A DNA stretch of 64,000 nucleotides from the NCBI GenBank assembly GCA_019913005.1, contig JAIOHL010000317.1, positions 1 through 64,000 of the forward strand, given 5' to 3'. Below the pieces are notes generated by a model that did no database searches, was not told the DNA's origin, and saw only the letters and a list, made by a program, of their open reading frames with translations. This document shows positions 33,663-41,843 of the stretch, in pieces (positions within the stretch are counted from its first letter, which is position 1; every line of letters begins with the position of its first letter). The position numbers and the translations under genes were made by a program. The stretch is from Anaerolineae bacterium. GTDB taxonomy: Bacteria > Chloroflexota > Anaerolineae > Aggregatilineales > J027.

Positions 33663-35117
33663 ATGGATGTGCAGTATCAAGGTCATTATAAGCAGTACAT
33701 CGGTGGCAATTGGGTGGAGGCCAGCAACGGCGGTCTTTGGGAACTGATAAACCCTGCCACCGAAGAAATTATTCAGGTTATCCCCTTTGGCAATGGTGAC
33801 GACGCGGAAGCCGCGATTGAAGCTGCCGAAAAAGCCTTTTTGTCGTGGTCGCACCAAACGCCCTATAAACGCGCCGACGTGCTGAAAAAAGCCGCTGACA
33901 TGATGCGAAGTCGGGCGGGTGATCTCGCCAAGATTACCACACAGGAATCCGGTAAGCCCTATGCTCAAGCCAAAGGTGAATGGATTGTGGCGGGGGACTT
34001 GTTTGAGTGGTTCGCCGAGGAAGGCAAACGCTCCTATGGACGGGTTATTCCGCCCCGACGTGGCAATACCCGCCTGACGGTCATTAAACAGCCAATGGGC
34101 GTAGTTGGTGTAATTACGGCGTGGAATTTCCCGGCCTATAATCCAGCTAGGGCATGGGCGGCGGCGTTGGCAGCAGGCTGCACCGTCGTGGCGCGACCCT
34201 CCGAATTTACCCCGCTGACCGCCATGGAAATGACCAATATTTTAGTTGAGGCAGGCATCCCGGCAGGCGTCTTTAATCTGATTAATGGTGATGCCGAATC
34301 AATGGGGCAGGCCTTTTTGGATCACCCCGCCTGTCGCAAAATCAGCTTTACGGGCAGCACACGGGTAGGTCGGATTTTGATGGATGGTGCATCCCGTACC
34401 CATACCCGTCTGTCATTGGAATTGGGTGGTAATGCCCCGGTGCTGGTTTTCCCGGATGTCAATGTCGAGACGGTGGCCCAAGCCGCTGTTCAAGCCAAAT
34501 ATCGCAACAACGGACAGGTATGTACCGCACCACAGCGATTTTTAGTCCATAGCCATGTTATGGAAGAGTTTGTAGATAAGGTCGTATCTGTCGTCGAAAA
34601 ACTCAAGGTCGGTAATGGAATAGAAAAGGATATTGATGTCGGGCCGCTGATTAACGCCAAACAACGTGATCGGGTAGAGCGTATGGTCAGCGAAGGCGTG
34701 ATTGATGGCGCACAGGTCTTAGTAGGCGGTCAGCGTCCACTGCATCTGGAAAAAGGCTATTTTTATCAACCGACGGTGCTGCTGAATGTCAAACCGCATG
34801 ACCGGGTGTATCACGAGGAAATCTTTGGGCCAGTCATGCCGATTGTGCCGTTTAATGATATTGAAGAAGGTCTGGCCTTAGCCAACAGTACCCCCTATGG
34901 CTTATCGGCCTATGTGTTTACCAATGACCTTAACACTGCGATCCGTGCTTATGAAGGATTAGAAGCGGGCTTGATCGGGGTCAATGAATGGTATCCACAG
35001 GCTACCGAAGCTCCATTCCCCGGCTGGAAACAAAGTGGGCTTGGCATGGAAGCGGGCGAAGAGGGCTTGCACGAATATCTGGAAACAAAACTTGTGGCGA
35101 TTGGTGGGCTGAAATAG
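33663..35117 (+). CDS. gabD: NAD(P)-dependent aldehyde dehydrogenase, succinate-semialdehyde type
   Basis: The 484-residue enzyme has ITAWNFPAYNPARAWAAALAAG (cofactor pocket), FTGSTRVGRILM, the Glu in LELGGNAPVLVF, the catalytic Cys near 286 (NNGQVCTAPQRF), and the late EEIFGPVMP. It should oxidise an aldehyde to acid; succinate semialdehyde is the likely substrate since gabT is two genes upstream. Aminobutyraldehyde is also possible. AGAGGTAG precedes the ATG. Last gene of this unit, it is followed by a strong terminator. Confidence 0.9.
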   Translation: MDVQYQGHYKQYIGGNWVEASNGGLWELINPATEEIIQVIPFGNGDDAEAAIEAAEKAFLSWSHQTPYKRADVLKKAADMMRSRAGDLAKITTQESGKPYAQAKGEWIVAGDLFEWFAEEGKRSYGRVIPPRRGNTRLTVIKQPMGVVGVITAWNFPAYNPARAWAAALAAGCTVVARPSEFTPLTAMEMTNILVEAGIPAGVFNLINGDAESMGQAFLDHPACRKISFTGSTRVGRILMDGASRTHTRLSLELGGNAPVLVFPDVNVETVAQAAVQAKYRNNGQVCTAPQRFLVHSHVMEEFVDKVVSVVEKLKVGNGIEKDIDVGPLINAKQRDRVERMVSEGVIDGAQVLVGGQRPLHLEKGYFYQPTVLLNVKPHDRVYHEEIFGPVMPIVPFNDIEEGLALANSTPYGLSAYVFTNDLNTAIRAYEGLEAGLIGVNEWYPQATEAPFPGWKQSGLGMEAGEEGLHEYLETKLVAIGGLK

Positions 35118-35141
35118 CTTTCGGCAGATCAAGATTTGATA

Positions 35142-35176
35142 CTACTCAGTTCAAAGGATGGACTGGGTAGTTTTTT
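35142..35176 (+). terminator. Terminator closing the GABA unit
   Basis: ACTACTCAGT (35142-35151) pairs with ACTGGGTAGT (35162-35171), ten pairs with one wobble, around a ten-base loop and followed by TTTTTT. It lies 25 bases after the aldehyde dehydrogenase stop. Confidence 0.88.
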
Positions 35177-35240
35177 CATTTTGACTTTAGTGGTTCTCCT
35201 ATTGACTGACCTTATTCAACTATTCGATTTAAGGGCAGCA

Positions 35241-35849
35241 TCAACCAAAGCAAGATGCAACTGCTGGTTCTGCATACATGAACTCAATGGAATAAACAGT
35301 TTCATAATCTCCATTCGAGCCACCTAACGCCAGATTAGATATTATAATATCCATGTTTTTACTTCGATAACTCACCTTATGAGGATTGCCGGGGGTCTCA
35401 AAATATTCCCATTCGGGGGCATTAAGGCCAATTGCAAAATCTTCCAATATTTGAATATAGCTTTTGTTAGTCGCATAAACACGGGTACCATAGCCTCGAA
35501 TACATTTAGGATAATATTCATATACGTCTAAATTTCCTATTTTGTCATGTAATAATTCATCCTGTGTTAAATTTGAAATTTCGGTGATTAAAGACCTATA
35601 GCGCTCATTGGCTTCAGGAATATCCTGTTTTGTCCAAAACATCGTAATCTGGCGTTTTATCTTTCCCTCTCTGTAGATGTTAATCATCAAAAACCCACAG
35701 ATTAAACAAAATGACATTACAGTTAAAACAACAAGTGCAAGCTGTTTTTTTCGACATGAAATTATTCTACCTTTGGCAATCAAGTTTGCGGTTACCACAG
35801 TTTTCCCTGTCCTAACGGCCATTTTTCGCCGCTTAGATATGACCGTCAC
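35241..35849 (-). CDS. Unknown single-pass membrane protein, AT-rich
   Basis: The 202-residue product begins at GTG 35849 or at ATG 35822; neither has a strong ribosome site. A basic N-terminus (KRRK..., CRKKQ) is followed by one membrane segment (about 37-57, LALVVLTVMSFCLICGFLMI), then a soluble C-terminal part with DELLHDKIGNLDVYEYYPKC and YGTRVYATNKSYIQ. The topology suggests the C-terminus lies outside. No family is recognised. Base composition is clearly more AT-rich than its neighbours, and codons end in A/T more often, a sign of recent transfer or relaxed selection. The C-terminal Cys residues may pair. Confidence 0.6.
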   Translation of the reverse strand: MTVISKRRKMAVRTGKTVVTANLIAKGRIISCRKKQLALVVLTVMSFCLICGFLMINIYREGKIKRQITMFWTKQDIPEANERYRSLITEISNLTQDELLHDKIGNLDVYEYYPKCIRGYGTRVYATNKSYIQILEDFAIGLNAPEWEYFETPGNPHKVSYRSKNMDIIISNLALGGSNGDYETVYSIEFMYAEPAVASCFG

Positions 35850-35986
35850 GTATAAATCCGTAACGGCAGTTACGAATTCAAATTATACTTATATAACCCG
35901 CAGTAATAGAACGTGTATTCTATGAAATTTTGGGTTGTATGGTGATAAATTTTACATTGGATTCATTTCTAATGTTTCTATCAACT

Positions 35987-36745
35987 TTATCGCCCTGCCA
36001 GCCAATGAATCATCTGACACCAGAAGGCCGAATAGTGGGGCCAGTGGACAAAATAACCTGCCCAATGGGGCGCAAAATCCGACGCAAAAATGGCGGTGCG
36101 ACCCTTTTGATAAGCCCAGCACGCGATAAATGGATCGCCCTGATAACTGGCAACCTGCGTCGCACCTTCTTTGAGGGTCAATCGGTTATAGCCGCACAAC
36201 GTCCAATCAGCCTCGTCCCACGCCAGATTTTGGACGATGGGGTGGTCGGGTAGGTCAATTTGAAAGCGGAAACCCTGCACCACCTCCACTCGATCATCAT
36301 GACGAGCGATGTTCACAGGCAGCAAAGTTTCGATAGGGGTGTCAAACCAACGGGCAATCCCATTCAGGCCCGCGAACGAGAGATAACCCCCGACCATGAG
36401 AAACCCGCCGCCCTGTTCCACAAAATCGCGCACCATGCCGATGCGGTCAGGGCCAAGTGGATAGGTGTAAGGTGGGGTTAGGCCGAGGTAAAAAATCATG
36501 GAATTGAAACCGACATCGCTAAAAATCACGACATCATATTGGCCCAATTCGGCGGGGGTGGTGGGGAATTCAGTTGCGACGCCGTGCGGGGTGATGTGCC
36601 GGACTTCGACAGACAGCTCATTTGCCATTGCCTCTCGAAACCAGCGTCCATTGTCATTGAAATAGGACTGCTCAATGACATCCGCCCCGACCAGATAGCG
36701 GTTTAGCACTACTTCTGAATCCCCAACATACAATACTCGTATCAT
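35987..36745 (-). CDS. Glutamine amidotransferase-like (ThuA/DUF1355-type) protein
   Basis: The frame is open to 36826, but ATG 36745 is preferred (GGGGGTGG upstream; the protein then starts MIRVLYVGDSEVV as in this family). About 252 residues. The order is a flavodoxin/GATase-like core with YDVVIFSDVGFN, VEQGGGFLMVGGYLSF, WTLCGYNRL, and the end VHWPHYSAFWCQMIHWLAGR. It resembles uncharacterised cytoplasmic proteins of the class I amidotransferase-like fold (ThuA-like). The usual catalytic Cys-His-Glu is not evident, so it may bind a sugar or ligand without amidotransferase activity. It is 25 bases after the secreted-protein gene and is probably co-transcribed. Confidence 0.8.
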   Translation of the reverse strand: MIRVLYVGDSEVVLNRYLVGADVIEQSYFNDNGRWFREAMANELSVEVRHITPHGVATEFPTTPAELGQYDVVIFSDVGFNSMIFYLGLTPPYTYPLGPDRIGMVRDFVEQGGGFLMVGGYLSFAGLNGIARWFDTPIETLLPVNIARHDDRVEVVQGFRFQIDLPDHPIVQNLAWDEADWTLCGYNRLTLKEGATQVASYQGDPFIACWAYQKGRTAIFASDFAPHWAGYFVHWPHYSAFWCQMIHWLAGR

Positions 36746-36770
36746 CTGCCACCCCCATGCCGAACTGGAT

Positions 36771-38639
36771 TTAGTTAATCGGCTCCATAAAATAGCCTTC
36801 GAGATCACCTTCTGCTGACCAGCCAATCGTCCCGTTTGTCAGTTGGATTTGATACCATGTATAACGTCCACCTGTGCAATCTGGGCCGCCAATTACAATG
36901 AACTGTGTACCTTCCGGCATTTCCAACAGGAACGCCCCATTGGGGGTCGAGCGTACCCGCAGCGGTTGTCCATCGGTAAAGGCGACCTGACCACGACCAC
37001 CAACAGCCATGCGGGTAGCAGGTGTATTGGGGCAGACCACCGCACCACCAATGGTGCCGGGGAGGGTGATTTCGGTTAACGCAAAGGTACTGCCGGGGGG
37101 TGTGACCCACGCCAATTGCACTTCTTGGGGTTGAACGGGCTGCCATAGGATTGTGCCAGTGGTTGGATTCGCGGTCAGATGCGACGAAACCACCCCATCG
37201 GCGTTGACGCTCAGGAATCCAGTCGGGGTGCCCAATACATCCAAAATGGTGTTGGGCAAAGGGGCAATTGTGCGGTTGGACATGGTGAGGGCGTTCCATG
37301 TGGTGGCGAAATCTTCCCCAGACGAGGCAAACATCGCCAATGCACCATTGGCGGCCCATTTGGTATCAAAGTGATATTTGGTGGCATCCGTCAGCAAAAT
37401 TTCAGTTCCGGCGGATGTTGTTTGTGCTACCGAGTTAAAGGACGTGAATGGGCCATTGGCAGGCAAAACAGGTGCGGCGGCATTCTCATGAGGGAACAGA
37501 ACCGCTTCATTGGTGGGCAAAACATCTTGGGTGGTGTGGTTATAGGCGCCGACTTCGACGGCATTGGCGTTTGGATGCCAGTTCAGCGTATCGAGCGTAG
37601 GGCCGCCCTCGGTACCCGCCGGAACCAATTGGAAATGTATGGAGTCATTGCCGAAATAGACCGTCATCGGGAAAAATGTCCCGGTAGGTGCGGCAATGGA
37701 TGGAAGTTGACCTGCCAGTGCGGTTACGGCGGGGGTGCTGTACAGTAATTGATAGAGGGCATTACCTGTTGCAGTATCAAAGACCACCATCTTCCATCCG
37801 GCATTTGCCAGCCCAAAGCCCGTATAAAAACCGACGACGTATTGGGAGGAAGTTGGGTTAAAGACATAAGGAGATTTGACCACTTCACCATAACGTGCGC
37901 CGAGATGTATTTCTTCATCCGGCCCCGCTTGGTAGACGTTGATGAATGTGGCGGTTGCCAATGAATAGAGGCCGATGGCTTCGACCCCACCTTGCACCCT
38001 AGCTGCGATCAGCATATAGCGACCATCGCGTGAAAAGGCCACTTGTGGAGAATAGCCTTCCTCTGCGATTTCATTTGGCAGCTTGGGGCGGGCGATGCGG
38101 GCCTGTTCCCCGTTAGGGTTGAGCAGGATCAACTGTTCGGTCTCGCCATATTGATAAACCCACCCATACCATTGGGCTTGCGGCAGTTCTTTGACTGTAG
38201 TAGGCGCATTCACGGTTCCAACGGCGGGTGTGCTTACTCCCGGTGGCACAGTGATACCAACGCTACGTGGATCAGGCCGACCGTTGACGCACAAAATTAC
38301 AATGAGGCCATCAGCGCTAACGCGATAGTTATATTCCGGCCCATCCAGCGGGAATTGGATGTCAACGTCATAGCCACGAATGGTTTGTTGAGTATAGGTC
38401 TGCCCTTCGGCGGGGCAGTCTAGGCTGGCGTCGTTATAAATTCTTTCGACCCAATCATAAAATGAGTTTTGGGGGGTGACTTCTTGACCCAACACCACAC
38501 TCAGGTTTGCCATCGCTTTCAGGACATAATCCGGGGGTGGGTCGGATTGGGCGTGGATGCGGGTAAGGGGGAGTACGGTTAAACACAGGGTCAGTAAAAG
38601 GGTTATCCGTAGTAGGGTGGGGAGTAATTTGCGCTGCAT
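36771..38639 (-). CDS. Secreted protein with cysteine-pair N-terminal domain and C-terminal SH3-like domain
   Basis: GAGGAGG stands nine bases before the ATG. The 622-residue protein has a signal peptide (residues 1-31, cut after IHAQ). Next comes the same N-terminal domain as in the 10460-12466 gene: ASLDCPAEGQTYTQQTIRGY ... VILC, two cysteines. A propeller-like middle region follows (AFSRDGRYMLIAARV). At the C-terminus an SH3b-like domain (QPLRVRSTPNGAFLLEMPEG..., WYQIQLTNGTIGWSAEGDLEG), often binding cell-wall parts, ends the protein. It likely acts at the cell surface. It heads a two-gene unit with the amidotransferase-like gene. Confidence 0.8.
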   Translation of the reverse strand: MQRKLLPTLLRITLLLTLCLTVLPLTRIHAQSDPPPDYVLKAMANLSVVLGQEVTPQNSFYDWVERIYNDASLDCPAEGQTYTQQTIRGYDVDIQFPLDGPEYNYRVSADGLIVILCVNGRPDPRSVGITVPPGVSTPAVGTVNAPTTVKELPQAQWYGWVYQYGETEQLILLNPNGEQARIARPKLPNEIAEEGYSPQVAFSRDGRYMLIAARVQGGVEAIGLYSLATATFINVYQAGPDEEIHLGARYGEVVKSPYVFNPTSSQYVVGFYTGFGLANAGWKMVVFDTATGNALYQLLYSTPAVTALAGQLPSIAAPTGTFFPMTVYFGNDSIHFQLVPAGTEGGPTLDTLNWHPNANAVEVGAYNHTTQDVLPTNEAVLFPHENAAAPVLPANGPFTSFNSVAQTTSAGTEILLTDATKYHFDTKWAANGALAMFASSGEDFATTWNALTMSNRTIAPLPNTILDVLGTPTGFLSVNADGVVSSHLTANPTTGTILWQPVQPQEVQLAWVTPPGSTFALTEITLPGTIGGAVVCPNTPATRMAVGGRGQVAFTDGQPLRVRSTPNGAFLLEMPEGTQFIVIGGPDCTGGRYTWYQIQLTNGTIGWSAEGDLEGYFMEPIN

Positions 38640-38778
38640 AGGCTGTACCTCCTCGGGGTTGCCACAAATTGGGAATATCAGGGGTTATGTTTTTGTCGAG
38701 AACCAAAACCATTTCGGTTCGTAGGTCAAGCAAAGACCATTATAGCGAACAAAAGATAGCGATTCTAACGAGAATTGA

Positions 38779-38806
38779 TTGCAGTCGTCGCTAAATGTCG
38801 TACAAT
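38779..38806 (+). promoter_or_regulatory. Possible promoter of the 38919 gene
   Basis: TTGCAG (38779-38784) and TACAAT (38801-38806) with 16 bases between them resemble a -35/-10 pair, 113 bases upstream of the 38919 start. TACAAT matches the -10 consensus in five of six places, and TTGCAG matches the -35 in four of six. Confidence 0.35.
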
Positions 38807-38918
38807 CAAAATACCGAGCAAAAATTTTATGGAATGTTTACCCTAGTTTAACGACGTAGCACCCGTGATTTGTTAGGATTGCGGATACGGAAAAGTATAT
38901 TTTGGTGGGAGCAACTTC

Positions 38919-39353
38919 ATGAACACTGGATTAAATTCGACCAATAGCGAGCCGAGGGAAATTGCCCCCGGACTAACACAAGAATGGCTACATGAGGGGC
39001 AGGTTGAGTTTTTTAAATTGACCGATGCTACCCGTGAAAGTGTTGATGCATGGATTGATACCGCCCTTGAAACATTGGCACAGTGGCCCGCCAATCGTCC
39101 ATATTACGGCCTTGTGCAAATGACGCTCTCAGCAGCCCATGTGATTATTGCCAATGGGTTTGCCCGCCAACGCATTGAAGAATTGGCAAAAGCCTTTCCA
39201 GCTATCGGTGGGTATCAGGCGATTTTGCTGCCACGTATGGTCATGAAGAATGTTTCAGGATTTGTAGAGCGCCTATTTGAAGGATCGAATCGTCCGCCCC
39301 AAGTATTCTACGATATGGATTATCTGTTTGCATGGCTCGATCAAGAGCTTTAG
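38919..39353 (+). CDS. Small protein with possible SpoIIAA-like (STAS-type) fold
   Basis: The 144-residue protein has GTGGGAG before its ATG. After a polar lead comes WLHEGQVEFFKLTDAT, a helix, then PYYGLVQMTLSAAHVIIANG and a helix, with a final VFYDMDYLFAWLD. Strand-helix alternation of this size resembles SpoIIAA-like/STAS proteins, where the YDMDYLFAWL end is a frequent feature. No phosphorylatable Ser or cofactor site can be pointed out. The function is unknown; the fold call is tentative. A clear terminator follows, so it is a single-gene unit. Confidence 0.6.
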   Translation: MNTGLNSTNSEPREIAPGLTQEWLHEGQVEFFKLTDATRESVDAWIDTALETLAQWPANRPYYGLVQMTLSAAHVIIANGFARQRIEELAKAFPAIGGYQAILLPRMVMKNVSGFVERLFEGSNRPPQVFYDMDYLFAWLDQEL

Positions 39354-39403
39354 CCGCCCCAGAGCGCTGGCGTGCAAAAATATCGGTTAGAGGGTATAGT
39401 AAA

Positions 39404-39440
39404 AAGCACTGACAAATGGTTCAGTGCTTAATTGTTTTTT
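39404..39440 (+). terminator. Terminator after the 38919 gene
   Basis: AAGCACTGA (39404-39412) pairs perfectly with TCAGTGCTT (39421-39429) around an eight-base loop; the downstream arm is followed by AATTGTTTTTT. Confidence 0.85.
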
Positions 39441-39496
39441 GGACCAAAGCGCATCCATCGCCTTCGCGTACTATTTTCGCGCCGTATCTATTTTGA

Positions 39497-39508
39497 TTAC
39501 AATTGTAA
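39497..39508. promoter_or_regulatory. Palindrome upstream of the TPR gene
   Basis: TTACAATTGTAA is a perfect 12-base palindrome 45 bases before the TPR gene start. A shorter form, TACAATTGTA, lies at 1820-1829, 31 bases before the 1861 gene. It may be an operator or may simply contain a TACAAT -10 element. Confidence 0.35.
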
Positions 39509-39553
39509 ATAACTCTGGCACCTCACTGGCAATTTTCGAGTAAACAGACCACT

Positions 39554-41812
39554 ATGGCTGACCAACCAAACGTTCAAGCAACATATGAAGAGGCAATGAA
39601 CACGGGCCATGCGGCTGCGTGGGATCAGAACTGGGAGAAGGCAATCGGGGCCTATATGATGGCTGTCCGGGCCAAACCCAACGATCCGGCTGCCCATAAC
39701 AGCTTGGGACTGGCACTGTTACAAGCCCGTCGCTTGCAAGATGCGCTCAAAATTTATGAGCGTGCCCATGCCCTTGACCCCGATGACCCTGTGCCATTGG
39801 AAAAAAGTGCCGATGTGTTGGAACGCCTCGGACGCTTGCAAGATGCCGCCCAACAGTATATGACGGTGGCCGAAACTTATTTGGCACAACATGACCTTGA
39901 GAAGGCTATCAGCAATTGGGAGCGGGCAACCCGCGTGACCCCCGGCCTGATTAAAGTGCATCAAAAATTAGCACTCGCCTATGAACGCACGGGCGATAAA
40001 AAACAAGCCGTGCGCGAATATCTCACGTTGGCTGGCAATTTTCAGCGGATTGGCAAGGCCGACACTGCAATCCAAGCGGTGGAGCGGGCATTGCGACTTG
40101 AACCCAAGAACCCACAGGCACTCAATGCGTTACAGGCCCTTCGGTCTGGAGCGGAGTTGACCCGCGAAGCCACTGATGACCGCCTGAGAATGAAAGACGT
40201 CGAAGCGGTAGATGCTTTTGAAGCCGATCCCTTTGCGGCGATGACCCTCGATGCGACACAAGCCGACCCACGTGGCCCAATCGGTGAGGCGGTGGAATTG
40301 GCATTGGAGCAGTTGGCAACCGATATTTTTAGCAATGAAATGATGATGATGCAGCAAAGCGGCATGAACGTCATTCAGGCGATTGAATATCACCGTCAGG
40401 GCGCGATTGAGGAGGCGATTGGGGCCTATCAACGGGCGGAATCGGTAGGCGTGAACTTCCCGGCGCTGTTTATGAATATTGGCGATCTGATGATACAGCG
40501 CGAACGATGGAAGGAAGCCATTAGCTATCTGGAGCGGGTACAAAATGCGCCGCAGTTGATGGCGGGGGCAAATCATGGGCTTGGAATCGCCCTTAAAGAA
40601 TTGGGCAAGACCCGACAGGCAACCACCTGTTTGATTAAGACCATGCAGTTGGTTGATATGAAGATGGCGATTAGCCAAGATGAAGCAGGTCAATTGGGGG
40701 CGGTCTATGACCAACTGATGAATCGGACGCGCAATGCCGATGAAAAGACCCTCTCCGCTATGAATCAGCGGTTCTTTGGTCTATTGACAGGCCGCGATTG
40801 GAAGCAGCGTGTTGAACTCACCCGCCACCAATTGGAAGACGCCATTACCGACGACCCTGAACGCTTACTCGATGTGGCGTCGGTTAGCCCAGAAATCATC
40901 CAAGCCATGAACCGCATTGACAGCTACATGAACAACCGCCGTTATATTTTGGCGTTGGATGAGGCTTTTAATGTCGTTTCCAAGGAACCCGATTATCTGG
41001 CAGCCCATCTGAAAATCGGGCAAGTCCTTGTCCAGATGAACCGTGTCCATCAGGCGATTGAAAAATATAACCTTATCGCCGAAACTTATATCGCACGTGG
41101 TAACAAAGCGCGGGCGGGCGAAATCTTAAATGAAGTGATCAAGATTGCACCGATGGACATTCGACTGCGCCAAACCTTCATCGAATTTTTGGAGGAAGAT
41201 GAAAAATGGCCGGAGATTTTGGAGCAGTATATCAGCCTTGCCGACGCCTATTTTGAATTGGGCGATCATATCAATTCCCGCACGACCTATAACCAAGCGA
41301 TTCAACTGGCCCAGCGGATTGGGGCAGATAAATCGGTAGTGATTAAGATTTTGCACCGACTGGCTGATCTCGATATGACCCGCTTGGAAATGCGTGGGGC
41401 GTTCCGCAATTATGAAAATATCAAGAATCTCAACCCTGCCGACGAAAAAGCCCGCAAGATGTTGATTGAACTCAATTTCCGTTTGAGCGATCCTGCTGGA
41501 GCCATTCGTGAGTTAGACGCCCTGCTGCAATATTATGCCAAAGAACGGAATGGGCGGGCGATTTTGGAACTATTGGAAGGGTGGGTGGACAAACGACCCA
41601 ATGATGAGGGTGTCCGGTCACGCTTGGCGGCGGTCTATCAACAAATCAAGCGCAACAAAGAGGCCTTGGAGCAACTGAATGCGCTGTTAGAATTGCAGTT
41701 GAACAATGGTCGCCACGCCGATGCCTGCCAGACTATCAAACGAATTTTGCCGTTACAACCCCCGCAGCAGCAGCATTATCTGAATTTGATGCAGCAGCTT
41801 GGGTGTGGTTAA
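39554..41812 (+). CDS. Large TPR-repeat protein
   Basis: The 752-residue soluble protein has no signal or membrane segment. It consists mostly of TPR repeats: AIGAYMMAVRAKPNDPAAHN, ALKIYERAHALDPDDP, AIQAVERALRLEPKNPQALN, EEAIGAYQRAESVGVN and more, in two blocks (about 10-200 and 270-740). Between the blocks, about 200-270, lies a non-TPR acidic stretch (EADPFAAMTLDATQADP). TPR superhelices hold partner proteins. It is directly followed, 31 bases on, by the STAND-TPR gene and then the kinase gene, all on the same strand. It is probably a scaffold of that group. The ribosome site is weak. Confidence 0.87.
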   Translation: MADQPNVQATYEEAMNTGHAAAWDQNWEKAIGAYMMAVRAKPNDPAAHNSLGLALLQARRLQDALKIYERAHALDPDDPVPLEKSADVLERLGRLQDAAQQYMTVAETYLAQHDLEKAISNWERATRVTPGLIKVHQKLALAYERTGDKKQAVREYLTLAGNFQRIGKADTAIQAVERALRLEPKNPQALNALQALRSGAELTREATDDRLRMKDVEAVDAFEADPFAAMTLDATQADPRGPIGEAVELALEQLATDIFSNEMMMMQQSGMNVIQAIEYHRQGAIEEAIGAYQRAESVGVNFPALFMNIGDLMIQRERWKEAISYLERVQNAPQLMAGANHGLGIALKELGKTRQATTCLIKTMQLVDMKMAISQDEAGQLGAVYDQLMNRTRNADEKTLSAMNQRFFGLLTGRDWKQRVELTRHQLEDAITDDPERLLDVASVSPEIIQAMNRIDSYMNNRRYILALDEAFNVVSKEPDYLAAHLKIGQVLVQMNRVHQAIEKYNLIAETYIARGNKARAGEILNEVIKIAPMDIRLRQTFIEFLEEDEKWPEILEQYISLADAYFELGDHINSRTTYNQAIQLAQRIGADKSVVIKILHRLADLDMTRLEMRGAFRNYENIKNLNPADEKARKMLIELNFRLSDPAGAIRELDALLQYYAKERNGRAILELLEGWVDKRPNDEGVRSRLAAVYQQIKRNKEALEQLNALLELQLNNGRHADACQTIKRILPLQPPQQQHYLNLMQQLGCG

Positions 41813-41843
41813 TGGGTTGTTAACCGACTAAACATTCAAATTT

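Noticed and set aside
36805-37359. 184-codon minus-strand frame within the secreted-protein gene
   Set aside because: Out-of-frame shadow of the 36771-38639 gene, rich in Trp/His/Arg and without motif.
40130-40714. 194-codon minus-strand frame inside the TPR gene
   Set aside because: Antisense of TPR repeats; no start signal or recognisable domain.
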